This document shows positions 34,153 through 45,326 of a DNA stretch of 64,000 nucleotides, piece by piece. The DNA comes from JAJEFO01 sp965221845. GTDB lineage: Bacteria; Pseudomonadota; Alphaproteobacteria; Rhodobacterales; Rhodobacteraceae. Both the position numbers and the translations under genes were made by a program. Each line of letters starts with the position of its first letter. Position 1 is the stretch's first letter. The notes beneath the pieces were generated by a model that was given only the letters and a program-made list of their open reading frames with translations, was not told the DNA's origin and searched no databases. The stretch covers positions 2,046,001 to 2,110,000 of the forward strand of contig OZ244919.1 in NCBI GenBank assembly GCA_965221845.1, given 5' to 3'.

Positions 34153-34180
34153 CTCGGCTACCTGAAATCCCGGCCGATCC

Positions 34181-35251
34181 ATGACTGACGCAGCACGACT
34201 TCTGGAAGAGATGAACGAACGCTCGCGCGAAGTGTTCCGTCGGGTCGTGGAAGGGTATCTGGACACGGGGGAGCCTGTGGGCTCGCGGCGGCTCGCGCGG
34301 GTGCTGGACGAGAAGATCAGCGCGGCGACGGTCAGGAACGTCATGCAGGACCTGGAGCATCTCGGGCTTCTCGCGTCGCCGCATTCGTCTGCGGGCCGGT
34401 TTCCGACCGAGTCAGGATTGCGGCTGTTCGTCGACGGGATGCTGGAAGTCAGGGATCCGTCAAGCGAAGATCGGGAGGCAATCGAATCGGAACTGCAGTC
34501 GGCCGACGAAAGCGTCGCGAACCTTCTTGACCGGGTTGGTTCGGCGCTGTCGGGGGTGACGCAGGGCGCATCGCTGGTCTTGGCGCCGAAGCACGATGCG
34601 GCGGTGCGGCATATCGAGTTCGTGAGCCTCGCGGCTGATTGCGCGATGGTTGTGCTGGTCTTCGAGGACGGACATGTCGAGAACAGGCTGTTCGCGCCGC
34701 CGCCGGGACAGACGGCGAGCAGCTTCCGGGAGGCCGCAAACTTCCTGAACGCCTCCTTGGCCGGTCACACGGTGTCGGAGCTGGGCGAGGTCTTTCAAAA
34801 GGAGATCCGGAAGAATCGACGCAAGCTCAACGAGCTTGCGCGGGAACTTGTCGAAAGCGGAACGGTGATCTGGGAGCATGAGGGAACCGACCACGAACGC
34901 CTGATCGTGCGGGGGCGCTCAAACTTGCTGGCGGGGAGCGCCGAGGGGGATGATCTTGAACGGATCCGGAGCCTTTTCGACGACCTGGAGCGCAAGCGGG
35001 ACATTGCCGAGTTTCTCGAGCTGACGGACGCGGGCGAGGGCGTTCGCATCTTCATCGGTTCGGAAAACAAGCTTTTCTCGCTTACCGGTTCCTCTTTGGT
35101 CGTTTCTCCCTATATAAACTCCGACCAAAGAATCATCGGCGCGATTGGGGTGATCGGGCCGACCCGTCTCAATTATGGAAGGATCGTTCCGATAGTGGAT
35201 TACACCGCCCAGATGGTGGGCAGGCTGTTTGCGGACCGGGGGCAGAAATGA
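34181..35251 (+). CDS. hrcA: Heat-inducible repressor HrcA
   Basis: Repressor of groESL and dnaK operons that binds the CIRCE operator and needs GroE for folding. N-terminal winged helix with GEPVGSRRLARVLDEKISAATVRNVMQDLEHLGLL and SPHSSAGRFPTESGLRLFVD. C-terminal domain ends SLVVSPYINSDQRIIGAIGVIGPTRLNYGRIVPIVDYTAQ. 356 residues, full length. ATGA overlap with grpE. Confidence 0.95.
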   Translation: MTDAARLLEEMNERSREVFRRVVEGYLDTGEPVGSRRLARVLDEKISAATVRNVMQDLEHLGLLASPHSSAGRFPTESGLRLFVDGMLEVRDPSSEDREAIESELQSADESVANLLDRVGSALSGVTQGASLVLAPKHDAAVRHIEFVSLAADCAMVVLVFEDGHVENRLFAPPPGQTASSFREAANFLNASLAGHTVSELGEVFQKEIRKNRRKLNELARELVESGTVIWEHEGTDHERLIVRGRSNLLAGSAEGDDLERIRSLFDDLERKRDIAEFLELTDAGEGVRIFIGSENKLFSLTGSSLVVSPYINSDQRIIGAIGVIGPTRLNYGRIVPIVDYTAQMVGRLFADRGQK

Positions 35252-35856
35252 ACGACGCAGAGACGAAAGAATCCAAGGAATCCATGGCCGGGGAAGGAGA
35301 CTTCCGCACAGTGGACGGGTGTTCTGCTGCCGACGAGGAACTGATCGACATCACTTCGCCCGAGGCACTGGAAGATCCCTCTGACGACGAGAGGATGGCG
35401 GCGCTGGAGGCGGAGCGGGATGCCTTCAAGGACAAGTTCATGCGCGCGCTGGCGGACGCCGAGAACGCGCGGAAGAGATCGGACCGGGACCGGCGCGAGG
35501 CAGAGCGGTACGGAGGATCCAGGCTGGCGCGGGACATGCTTCCCGTCTTTGACAACATGAAGCGCGCCCTGGCGGCCGTTCCCGAAGACGCCCGGGAGAC
35601 AAACGGCCCGTTGATCGAAGGCGTTGAACTGACGATGCAAGAGCTCCTCAACGTGCTGGGAAAGCACGGCGTGCGGGTGATATCGCCCGAAGCCGGAGAC
35701 CGTTTCGACCCGCAGCTTCACGAAGCGATGTTCGAGGTCCCGATGTCTGGCATCGCGGCTGGCGAGATCATCAAGGTGGAGGCTGACGGCTTCATACAGC
35801 ACGATCGCCTGCTGCGGCCCGCCAAGGTCGGCGTGAGCTCGACGCCCGCGTCCTGA
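35248..35856 (+). CDS. grpE: Nucleotide exchange factor GrpE
   Basis: Releases ADP from DnaK. An acidic, disordered N-terminus is followed by a long helix/coiled coil (ERMAALEAERDAFKDKFMRALADAENARKRSDRDR), then the beta domain with GVRVISPEAGDRFDPQLHEAM and AGEIIKVEADGFIQHDRLLRPAKVGVS. 202 residues. Co-transcribed with hrcA by a 4-nt overlap; dnaKJ are not in the window. Confidence 0.95.
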   Translation: MNDAETKESKESMAGEGDFRTVDGCSAADEELIDITSPEALEDPSDDERMAALEAERDAFKDKFMRALADAENARKRSDRDRREAERYGGSRLARDMLPVFDNMKRALAAVPEDARETNGPLIEGVELTMQELLNVLGKHGVRVISPEAGDRFDPQLHEAMFEVPMSGIAAGEIIKVEADGFIQHDRLLRPAKVGVSSTPAS

Positions 35857-35922
35857 ACTGCCGGTTCTTGCCGACGGGCAAAGCCGCAGAGTCTCCGTTC
35901 CGATGCGGCACGCACGATGCGG

Positions 35923-38571
35923 CTACGTCTTCAGCGACTTGAGGCGGTAGAGCGCATCCAGCGCGTCGCGCGGGGTCATTTCGTCCGGATGGATCGCCGC
36001 CAGGGCCTCTTCCAGATCCGGCGCCGCCCGTGTTCCGGGTGACGGCGAAGGGCTGTCGGAGAAGAGCGGCAATTCGTCGATCAGGGCCGTTCGGCAGGCG
36101 CCGCCTTCGCGCTTCCCCGTTTCGAGGGCCTCCAGAAGGGTGCGCGCGCGTTCCACGACCGAGCGGGGAAGTCCGGCGAGGCGGGCAACCTGCACGCCGT
36201 AGCTGCGATCGGCCGCGCCCTTTCGGACTTCATGGAGGAAGACGACCTCTCCTTCCCACTCCTTGACGACCACGGTTGCGTTTCGCGCGCCTTCCAGCCT
36301 GTTCGCGATCTCTGTGAGCTCGTGGTAATGCGTCGCGAAGATCGCGCGGCAGCGGTTCGTTTCGTGCAGGTGCTCAAGCGTTGCCCAGGCGATCGAAAGG
36401 CCGTCATAGGTGGCGGTGCCGCGCCCGATCTCGTCAAGGATGACAAGCGCCCTGTCGTCGGCCTGGTTCAGGATCGCGGCCGTCTCGACCATTTCAACCA
36501 TGAAGGTCGACCGGCCGCGCGCAAGGTCATCGGATGCTCCGACGCGGCTGAATATCTGGCTTACAAGGCCGATATGCGCGCTGTCGGCAGGAACGAAACT
36601 GCCCGCCTGGGCGAGAATGGCGATGATTGCGTTCTGGCGCAGGAAGGTGGACTTTCCGGCCATGTTGGGTCCGGTCAGCAGCCATATCCGCCCGTCTTTG
36701 TCATCGGAAAGGTCGCAGTCATTGGCGATGAACGGTGCGCCTGCGGCGTTGCGAGACTGCTCCACCACGGGGTGCCGGCCTCCGGACACGGAAAAGACCC
36801 GGCTGTCATCAATCCGCGGCGCGCACCAGTTCAGCTCGATGGCCAGGCTGGCGAAAGCGCAGGCGACGTCGATCTCGGCCAGCGCGTCGGCCGCTAGGCC
36901 GAGACGATCCCTGTTCGAAAGAACGCGGCAAACCAGTTTCGCATGGAGTGCGGTCTCGAGATCGATCGCCCTTGTCCCGGCGTTCAGGATCCTGGATTCG
37001 AGATCCGAGAGCTCGACAGTGGTGAAACGGACGGCGCTTGCCGTGGTCTGCCGGTGTATGAAGCGTTCGGAATTCGGCGGCGACATCATCCTTTCGGCAT
37101 GTTTGGCGCGTGTCTCGACGAAATACCCAAGGACGTTGTTATGCCTGATCTTGAGCGAAACGATGCCTGCGGCCTCGGCGTAGTCCGCCTGCAGCCTGGC
37201 AATGACCTCGCGGCCCTCGTCACGCAGCTTGCGGGCCTCGTCGATCCCGGCGTCATGGCCATCGGCAATGAATCCGCCCTCCCGGACGAGAAGCGGGGGC
37301 TCGGCGACAAGCGCGTCAGAGAGGGACTGGGCCAGGTCGCCAAGTCCGCCGAGGCCGGACAGCCACGCGCCAACCGGCTCGGGCCGTTCGCCCGTGAGGG
37401 CTTCGGCGACTTCCGGCAGCAGGGCGAGAGCGTTCCGGATCGCCGCGAGGTCGCGCGGTCCGCCCCTGTCCAGGGCCAGTCTGGACATCGACCTCTGGAT
37501 GTCCGGACAGCGCTTGAGAATGTCCCGGATCCTGTCCCGTCTCTCGGTGTCCGAGGCGAACCATCCCACGACTTCGATCCTGCCCCGAACGTCATCGAGA
37601 TCGCGAGAGGGAGACGAAATGCGATGCTCGACCAGGCGCCCGCCGGCAGCGGTTGCGGTCCGGTCGACCGCGTGAAGGAGCGAGCCCTGCCGGTCTCCGG
37701 AAAGGGAGCGCGAAAGCTCGAGACTTCGTCGCGTCGCGGCGTCGATCCGGACCGTGCGGGATTCGGCGTCACGCACCGGTGCACGCAGCAGGGGCAGCTG
37801 CCCCTTCTGGGTAAGCTCAAGGTAGTCGACGAGCGCGCCGATGGCCGAGACTTCCGCTCGCGTAAAGCTGCCGAAGCCGTCAAGGCTCTCGACCTCCCAA
37901 AGCCTCTCAAGGCGTTTCCGCGCCGACTGGCTGTCGAAGCTTGCCGGCGAAAGAGGGGTCAGGCAGGCGCCGGATTCGGCAACCAGGCCGGAATAGTCCG
38001 GGCACCTGCTTTCGGACACGATGACTTCGCTCGGCGAGAGGCGCGAAAGCTCCAGCCCGAAACGTGCGGGAGACGTGGGAAGGACGCGAAGCTCTCCGGT
38101 CGAGACATCGACGCAGGCAACGGCGGCGGCATCGCGAACCTCCGCCAGCGCCGCGAGATAGTTGTGTCGGCGGGCATCGAGAAGGGATTCCTCCGTCAGC
38201 GTCCCCGGCGTGAGAAGCCGAACGACCTCACGCTTGATGACCGCCTTGGAGCCTCGCCTTCTGGCTTCGGAAGGATCCTCGAGCTGCTCGCAGACCGCGA
38301 CGCGGAATCCCTTGCGGATGAGCGTAAGGAGGTGGCCTTCCGCGGCGCGGACCGGAACCCCGCACATCGGAATGTCTTCGCTGCGCATTCTGCCGCGTTT
38401 CGTGAGCGCGATGTCAAGCGCCTCCGAGGCCGAAACGGCGTCTTCGAAAAACAGCTCGTAGAAATCCCCCATGCGGTAGAACAGGAGAGCATCGGGATGT
38501 TCGCCCTTGATCTTCAGGTACTGCGCCATCATTGGCGTGGCGTCGGCGGTCGCGACGGGCACTGCTAGCAT
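35923..38571 (-). CDS. mutS: DNA mismatch repair protein MutS
   Basis: Recognises mismatches and starts repair with MutL. The mismatch-binding motif is LLFYRMGDFYELFFEDA (Phe-x-Glu variant FYELF) near residues 30-46; connector, lever (LARRSLELSRSL-type region) and clamp domains follow. Walker A LLTGPNMAGKSTFLRQ near 632-645, Walker B ALVILDEIGRGTATYDGLSIAWA, and GVQVARLAGLPRSVVERA. The ATG at 38571 gives 882 residues; a TTG three codons upstream is possible. Convergent with grpE. The malic-enzyme gene that is commonly divergent from mutS in relatives is missing. Confidence 0.95.
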   Translation of the reverse strand: MLAVPVATADATPMMAQYLKIKGEHPDALLFYRMGDFYELFFEDAVSASEALDIALTKRGRMRSEDIPMCGVPVRAAEGHLLTLIRKGFRVAVCEQLEDPSEARRRGSKAVIKREVVRLLTPGTLTEESLLDARRHNYLAALAEVRDAAAVACVDVSTGELRVLPTSPARFGLELSRLSPSEVIVSESRCPDYSGLVAESGACLTPLSPASFDSQSARKRLERLWEVESLDGFGSFTRAEVSAIGALVDYLELTQKGQLPLLRAPVRDAESRTVRIDAATRRSLELSRSLSGDRQGSLLHAVDRTATAAGGRLVEHRISSPSRDLDDVRGRIEVVGWFASDTERRDRIRDILKRCPDIQRSMSRLALDRGGPRDLAAIRNALALLPEVAEALTGERPEPVGAWLSGLGGLGDLAQSLSDALVAEPPLLVREGGFIADGHDAGIDEARKLRDEGREVIARLQADYAEAAGIVSLKIRHNNVLGYFVETRAKHAERMMSPPNSERFIHRQTTASAVRFTTVELSDLESRILNAGTRAIDLETALHAKLVCRVLSNRDRLGLAADALAEIDVACAFASLAIELNWCAPRIDDSRVFSVSGGRHPVVEQSRNAAGAPFIANDCDLSDDKDGRIWLLTGPNMAGKSTFLRQNAIIAILAQAGSFVPADSAHIGLVSQIFSRVGASDDLARGRSTFMVEMVETAAILNQADDRALVILDEIGRGTATYDGLSIAWATLEHLHETNRCRAIFATHYHELTEIANRLEGARNATVVVKEWEGEVVFLHEVRKGAADRSYGVQVARLAGLPRSVVERARTLLEALETGKREGGACRTALIDELPLFSDSPSPSPGTRAAPDLEEALAAIHPDEMTPRDALDALYRLKSLKT

Positions 38572-38763
38572 CCCCGGCAATCTGGCCGAAAAGCCTACCC
38601 TCTCGGCTCATGCGTCACAAGAAGCTGTGGCGACGCCCGAGCCGAACGGCCCCTGGATCCCGCGCAGCCTGCCCTTGCGGCACGGCCTGCGGGCCTGCCC
38701 GTGCCAAGGGAAAGGCCCTCTGGCCGGTCCCGTCGATCTGGCCCGAGTGGCGAAAGATCGAGG
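38572..38763. other. Non-coding DNA between mutS and msrA
   Basis: About 190 bp upstream of mutS and downstream of msrA. No gene was recognised. It should contain the mutS promoter, but no convincing hexamer pair was seen. Confidence 0.4.
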
Positions 38764-39417
38764 TCAGCCGGCGAACGGCGCGTCGTCGCTCCAGAGGCGC
38801 CGGACCCTGTCGTCGCGCCCGCATGCCTTGCGATAGAACTTGTAGGCATTCGCCTTTGTTTTGGGTCCCCGGCGAGTCAGGACAAGATCGTCGCTCTTGT
38901 AGTAGTCCTGGTGATAGTCCTCGGCCACGTAGAACCTGGACGCATCCAGAATGGGCGTGACGATCTTGCGTCCCAGCTCCCCTTGCGCCTCGGCCCTTGC
39001 CTCCTCCGCTGCGGCGCGCTCCGAGGAATTCGAGACGAATACCGCCGTGCGGTAGCTGTCGCCCCGGTCGCAGAACTGTCCGCCGGCATCGGTCGGGTCG
39101 ATGGAACGGAAGAAATAGTGAAGCAGCTGACCGTAGCTGACCACGCTGTCGTCATACAGGATCTCGACCGCTTCGTAGTGCCCGGTGCCGCCCTTGGTGA
39201 CCGCCTTGTAGGTCGGATCGGCCGTCTTTCCGCCGGTGTAGCCGGAGACGACCTCCTTGACGCCGTCGACCGATTCGAAGTCGGACTCGACGCACCAGAA
39301 GCAGCCTCCTGCAAAATAGGCCCTGTTCTCCGCCGCCTCTGTCTGCGTGCCGTTGAGGGCAAGCCCGAGGAAGGCCAGCGCGAACCAGGGAAATGTCCAG
39401 GGATAGAGCTTTCTCAT
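38764..39417 (-). CDS. msrA: Peptide methionine-S-sulfoxide reductase MsrA, exported
   Basis: Reduces the S-epimer of methionine sulfoxide in proteins. The catalytic motif GGCFWCVE contains Cys39, followed by GVKEVVSGYTGGKTADPTYKAV, GTGHYEAVEILYDD, the FFRSIDPTDAGGQFCDRGDSYRTAVF block and EDYHQDYY. The first ~28 residues (MRKLYPWTFPWFALAFLGLALNG…) form a signal peptide, so this is a periplasmic or membrane-anchored form. AAGGAG sits seven bases before the ATG at 39417. 217 residues. Confidence 0.93.
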   Translation of the reverse strand: MRKLYPWTFPWFALAFLGLALNGTQTEAAENRAYFAGGCFWCVESDFESVDGVKEVVSGYTGGKTADPTYKAVTKGGTGHYEAVEILYDDSVVSYGQLLHYFFRSIDPTDAGGQFCDRGDSYRTAVFVSNSSERAAAEEARAEAQGELGRKIVTPILDASRFYVAEDYHQDYYKSDDLVLTRRGPKTKANAYKFYRKACGRDDRVRRLWSDDAPFAG

Positions 39418-39890
39418 CTTTTGACTCCTTCCGGTTGGCGTGAGGATTGCGCAGCGCTTTCCGACAGTCCACTCACCGGAGCGTGAAGTCGCGCGGGCGT
39501 GATGGCTGTTTCGGAAGGCCCCGACCTGACGGTCGCGACGGATCGCGACGCTTGCGGCGCCGGCGCATGCCCAGCTGGTCATTCCGGCGACCACCGGGAC
39601 GGAAGCCTGCACGCAAGATGGCTGGCAAGAGATCCGCCCGAGCGTATTTCGTATCGGAGCTCCCATACAAAACACTGTTGTAACTGTTCAGGTTCCATCC
39701 TGGCGGCTTCTCGCCCGGCCAGGCGGCTCAGCCCGCCTGGGCCGGCTGGCGCGTGGCAAGCCGCGCGACCAGCTCGTCCGGCGGGGTCCGCAGGGTCTCC
39801 GGCAGATGCCATGAGACGCGCCGGGGGTTGCCTCTGGGGGTGATTCGGTCCAAAGGGACGTCCGGACGTCAACATATGGTGGTAAGGGGG
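39418..39890. other. Gene-poor region upstream of msrA
   Basis: About 470 bp with no gene that can be supported. The minus strand around 39735-39850 reads RRVSWHLPETLRTPPDELVA and ARLATRQPAQAG before a stop, which looks like a lost C-terminus of a longer protein, possibly a transposase. An IS-end-like sequence GTTGTAACTGTTCAG lies at about 39678-39692. Confidence 0.4.
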
Positions 39891-40019
39891 CAGGACCATT
39901 TTATTTTCGGGTTCCGGTGCCTGACGTGACGGCAGGCGGGCGTGTCTGGGGCGGTTCGAGCGACCGTCGCCCCGGTTGCGACGATGCCCGCTTGCCGTCC
40001 CGGGCTTTCCGGACACGGT
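39891..40019 (+). repeat. Copy A of a ~120-bp inverted repeat (transposon end)
   Basis: GGACCATTTTATTTTCGGGT and the next ~100 bp (CCTGACGTGACGGCAGGCGG, ... CTTGCCGTCCCGGGCTTTCC) match, in inverted orientation, 49499-49622. It marks one end of an otherwise lost element next to the argG 3' end. Confidence 0.8.
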
Positions 40020-40203
40020 TTTCGGCGTGTCCGGGCACGGCTGTCCCGCCTCATCGTCCCCGGCACGGCCGCCACGTGGCCGTGGGGCAGCGCGCGGCGG
40101 ATGGCGACGGCGTCCCCGGGACGGGCGACGGCAACGCCGCCCCGAAGCGGCCAATGCGTGAGATGGACCACGCTGAGAAGAACCCTGAAGTGCCAGTAAC
40201 GCG

Positions 40204-41454
<1,251 letters not shown>

Positions 41455-42125
41455 GATGTCTCCAGCGGTCTTCATCGGTCCGGTCGTGACTACGGTCTAT
41501 TGGCGAGGGGAACAAGCATCACGCCTTTCGGCGTCCCTTCGCGAACGACCGGAGCCGGGCGCGGCCTGGAATCTTCCTGGCCGCCGCCGGTCGCCAGGCG
41601 CGTCGGCCATGCAGTCGGCGCAGCCCGTGAACAGTCGGATCAGGTCCGGAACGGCACGCGCCATCCGCTTCGGCCCTGCCGCCGCGCGGGGCCGAAGCGG
41701 ATGCCGTCCCGCAGCCCGCATTGGCCCGGGACGGGCGTACCGGGGGCCGATGGCGGCGCATCCGGCCGAGGCGGCCTTGCTCACGGCGTTGACTGGGACG
41801 GCCGAAGATGGTTCGCTGGCAAGGATCGGGGCCCATGCGACATCAGGGAGCTTCTCGGTCATGATCGATCAGGGCGCAGGGAGCGGCATTGCGCGATCCG
41901 CGAGAGTGCCGGCTCGGCACCTTTCGGGACGCTGCCGCCCTGCCTGTCTGCGGGGCCCCTTCGCGTCGGCGGGCCCGTGGCGGAACGCTTGTCGCCGAAG
42001 GGATTTCGGATGCGCGCGCGAAGAGGCGCCCAAGCGAAACCCTTTTGCCTCGCCAGGCCAGGATCGCGGGGCTTGCGCGACGCATTGCGGCATCACGCCG
42101 GCCATGCCTGGCGGCGAGACCTGGA
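41455..42125. other. Gene-poor region between argG and the NUDIX gene
   Basis: About 670 bp. Reading frames are open but none matches a recognised family. In many Rhodobacterales a DUF1285 gene precedes the NUDIX and CCA genes; no trace of it was seen. The only structure noted is the inverted repeat at 41662-41703. Confidence 0.45.
41662..41703. repeat. 15-bp perfect inverted repeat
   Basis: CATCCGCTTCGGCCC at 41662-41676 pairs with GGGCCGAAGCGGATG at 41689-41703 across a 12-nt loop. No T-run follows on either strand. It could be a transcription end structure, a protein site or a decayed element end. Confidence 0.6.
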
Positions 42126-42731
42126 ATGGCTGAGCTCGCCGAAAGGTTCCGGTCTGCCCTCGCGGCGCCCGGAGGGCCATCTTCCGACCATGACCTGAAT
42201 CCCGACATGCAGCCGCCTCCCGAAAGGGTCTTGCGCGATGCCGCCGTTCTGGTCCCGGTCGTCGACCGGCCCGGAAACGCCGGCGTCATCCTGACCAAGC
42301 GGTCTTCCGCACTGAGGCACCACCCGGGCCAGATCGCGCTTCCCGGCGGCAAGACCGACGAAGCCGACGGCGGCGCCGTGGACGCGGCGCTGCGGGAGGC
42401 CCGCGAGGAAATCGGGCTGGAGCGGCGGCATGCCGAGGTTCTCGGGCCGCTTCCGCCGCATGAAACGCTGACCGGGTTCCGGGTGACGCCGGTGCTTGCG
42501 CTGGTGATGCCGGAATTCAAGGCCAGCCCCGGGTCCGGTGAGGTGGCGGAAGCGTTCGAGGTGCCCTTGGAGCATGTCATGAATCCGGCGCGGTACATGA
42601 TCGAATCACGAAGGTGGCGCGGCAGGCGGCGGCATTACCTCGTCGTGCCTTGGGGTCCCTACTACATATGGGGCGCAACGGCCCGGATTCTCCGGGCCCT
42701 GGCGGACCGAATGCCGAATGCCGAAGCTTGA
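42126..42731 (+). CDS. NUDIX hydrolase, CoA pyrophosphatase type
   Basis: Predicted to cleave coenzyme A or its derivatives to 3',5'-ADP and phosphopantetheine. The CoA-specific segment RHHPGQIALPGGK precedes the Nudix box, which reads GGKTDEADGGAVDAALREAREEIGLE near residues 76-101, with the REAREE metal-binding core. The ATG at 42126 gives 201 residues, in line with relatives; the frame is open upstream but has no family match there. It overlaps the CCA gene by 14 nt. Confidence 0.88.
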   Translation: MAELAERFRSALAAPGGPSSDHDLNPDMQPPPERVLRDAAVLVPVVDRPGNAGVILTKRSSALRHHPGQIALPGGKTDEADGGAVDAALREAREEIGLERRHAEVLGPLPPHETLTGFRVTPVLALVMPEFKASPGSGEVAEAFEVPLEHVMNPARYMIESRRWRGRRRHYLVVPWGPYYIWGATARILRALADRMPNAEA

Positions 42732-43875
42732 GGCGGACTGGCTGGCCGCAGCGCCGACACGGAGGGTATTTTCGCTGCTCGCCGATGCCGGCCACGCGGT
42801 GTACGCCGTAGGCGGTTGCGTCAGGAACGCCCTTCTGGGAGAGCAGGCACGCGATGTCGACTTTGCGACCGACGCAAAGCCCGATCGCGTGATCGAGCTT
42901 GCAGGGCTTGCCGGGATCAGGCCGGTCCCGACGGGGATCGCGCACGGAACGGTTGGCGTCATTGTCGGCGGCATCCTGCACGAGGTGACGACATTCCGCA
43001 GGGACGTGGCGACCGACGGGCGGCGCGCGGTCGTGGAGTTCTCGGACCGGATCGAGGATGACGCCCGCCGTCGGGACTTCACCATGAACGCGCTTTATGT
43101 CGATGTCGGCGGCGTCTTGCATGACCCGCTGGGCGGCCAGGCAGATCTCCGTGCCCGGCGCGTGCGCTTCATCGGCGATCCCTCAGCCCGCATTCGCGAG
43201 GACTTCCTTCGGAGCCTGCGCTATTTCAGGCTTCACGCTTGGTGCTGCCGCCCGGGGGAGGGCTTCGACCCGGACGCGATCGCCGCGATCTCGGCGAATC
43301 TCGACGGGCTGAAGGGCCTTTCGGGGGAACGCGTCGGGGCGGAGATGAGGCGGCTGCTGAGCGCTCGGGATCCTGCGCCAGCGGCTGCGGCGATGCGGTC
43401 GTCAGGCGCGCTGGAAGCGGTCTTGCCCGGCGCCAGCGACGCCGCGCTGGGTCCGCTGGTTTCGCTTGAGCGAGGATTGGGCGTTGCGGCGGATCCGATT
43501 CGTCGCCTGGCGGTGATGGGGGGTGACGGGGTTGCGGACCGGCTGAAGCTTTCGCGCCGGGAGGCGAAGCGGATGAGCGACGTGCAGGAGAACGGCGGGA
43601 GGGATCCCGGCGAGGCAGGATATCGCCTCGGCGCGGACGTCGCCCGGGACGCGATGCTCGCGGCCAGCGCCGTCTCGGGGCGGCCGCTCGCGGCTGCGGC
43701 GCTGGACCTGGCCGAACATGGCGCGGCGCAGGCATTTCCGGTCAGGGCCGCGGATCTGACGCCCGCATTCGCCGGACCGGCGCTTGGCAGGGCCCTGGAC
43801 GGGCTGGAGCGAAAGTGGATCGCGTCCGGATTCGCGCTGGGCCGCGAGGAATTGCTGGCGCTGACGGAGGGGTGA
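42718..43875 (+). CDS. cca: CCA tRNA nucleotidyltransferase (poly(A) polymerase family)
   Basis: Adds or repairs the 3' CCA end of tRNA. The class II signature YAVGGCVRNALLGEQARDVDFAT contains the metal-binding DxD (Asp46, Asp48). Next are VPTGIAHGTVGVIVGG, the template motif RRRDFTMNALYVDVGGVLHDPLGG, and IREDFLRSLRYFRLHA. 385 residues. It forms an operon with the upstream NUDIX gene. Confidence 0.93.
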   Translation: MPKLEADWLAAAPTRRVFSLLADAGHAVYAVGGCVRNALLGEQARDVDFATDAKPDRVIELAGLAGIRPVPTGIAHGTVGVIVGGILHEVTTFRRDVATDGRRAVVEFSDRIEDDARRRDFTMNALYVDVGGVLHDPLGGQADLRARRVRFIGDPSARIREDFLRSLRYFRLHAWCCRPGEGFDPDAIAAISANLDGLKGLSGERVGAEMRRLLSARDPAPAAAAMRSSGALEAVLPGASDAALGPLVSLERGLGVAADPIRRLAVMGGDGVADRLKLSRREAKRMSDVQENGGRDPGEAGYRLGADVARDAMLAASAVSGRPLAAAALDLAEHGAAQAFPVRAADLTPAFAGPALGRALDGLERKWIASGFALGREELLALTEG

Positions 43876-45326
43876 CTCCGCCGGCCGGACAGGTTAGGTC
43901 GGCGAAAGCGGACGCCCAAGTGGCGCAGGACGGTCGGCGGGTACAGCCACGCGCCGTCTGGGCAGGCCCCGCCGGGACCGGAGCCCCCGCCAGTTTCGCC
44001 GGTTCGCGTTCTGCCCGCCAGACCCGAGGTGCAAGCGACATGTTTCGCTTTCTTGAAAGTCTCGTCGATCCCTACTGCGACCATCCGCAACAGGACTGCC
44101 CGCCGAGAAGGCTCTGGCCGTTCATGAACGAGTGCGCACGTCCCTTTCGGAAGGTGTTCGCGGCCACGGCGGCGGCGGTTGCCGTCGCCGCTGCGGAAAT
44201 CTGGCTGATTTCCTGTGTCGGGCGGCTGGTCGACCTCCTGGCGGTCGCCAGGCCCGGAACGTTCTGGCAGGAGCACGGAGCCGAAATGGCTCTGGTCGGG
44301 CTGTTCCTGCTGACCGTCAGGCCGCTGCTTCAGCTTCTCGACGTCGGCCTGCTGAACAACGCGATCCTTCCCAATTTCGGAACGCTCATACGGTGGCGGT
44401 CGCATGGCCATGTCCTGCGGCAGTCCGTCGGCTGGTTCGAGAACGATTTCGCGGGCCGGATCGCGAACCGGATCATGCAGACGCCGCCGGCCGCGGGAGA
44501 GGCGGTCTTCCAGGTCTTTGACGCGCTGACCTTCGCCACGGCCTATGTGGCAGGGGCCCTGATTCTCCTCGGCGAGGCGGACGGGCGGCTGGCGCTCCCG
44601 CTGCTTGCCTGGCTGATTCTCTACGGGATCCTGGTCCGCTGGACCGTGCTCCGGGTCGGGCCGGCCAGCAAGGCCGCGGCCGACGCGCGCAGCGCGGTCA
44701 CAGGCAGGGTCGTGGACAGCTACACGAACATCCACAGCGTCAAGATGTTTGCGCAGGCCTCGACGGAGCGAGAGCATGCGCGCGAGGCGATCGAGCATGC
44801 GCGCCGCGCCTTCCGGGACGAAATGCGCATATACACGCGAATGGATGTCGGCCTGACGCTGATCAACGGATGCTTGATCGTGTCGGTTGTCGGGTGGGCG
44901 ATCTGGCTTTGGTCGGCGGGCGCGGCAAGCATCGGGCCGGTGGCCATCGCCGCGTCACTGGTCCTGCGGCTGCACGCCATGACAGCATGGATCATGTGGG
45001 CGCTGACAAGCTTCTACCGAAATCTCGGCATCGTGGCGGAGGGGATGGAGACGATCGCCCAGCCGATCGCCTTGGCTGACCATCCGGAGCCAGGCCTCTC
45101 GATCCGGGCCCCGGACGGATCGAGTTTGATTCCGTTGCCCACCGCTACGGGCGCAGGGCGGGCGGCCTGGACCGGATCGACCATGTGATCGAGCCCGGAG
45201 AGAAGGTCGGGCTGGTGGGGCGGTCGGGATCGGGCAAGTCGACTTTCGTCAAGTTGCTCCTTCGCTTCTACGACGCCGAAGGCGGAACCATTCGCGTCGA
45301 CGGGCAGGACATCTCCCTCGTGACCC

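Noticed and set aside
34063..34180. CIRCE operator upstream of hrcA
   Set aside because: Looked for TTAGCACTC-N9-GAGTGCTAA; not present.
36943..38568. 541-residue plus-strand ORF antisense to mutS
   Set aside because: Shadow of mutS, which has all expected motifs.
38640..38740. Plus-strand peptide CQGKGPLAGPVDLA resembling the GRGPLAGPV motif of ribonuclease HII
   Set aside because: Only one short motif-like match; no other RNase HII block, start codon or frame continuity. Probably chance in GC-rich DNA.
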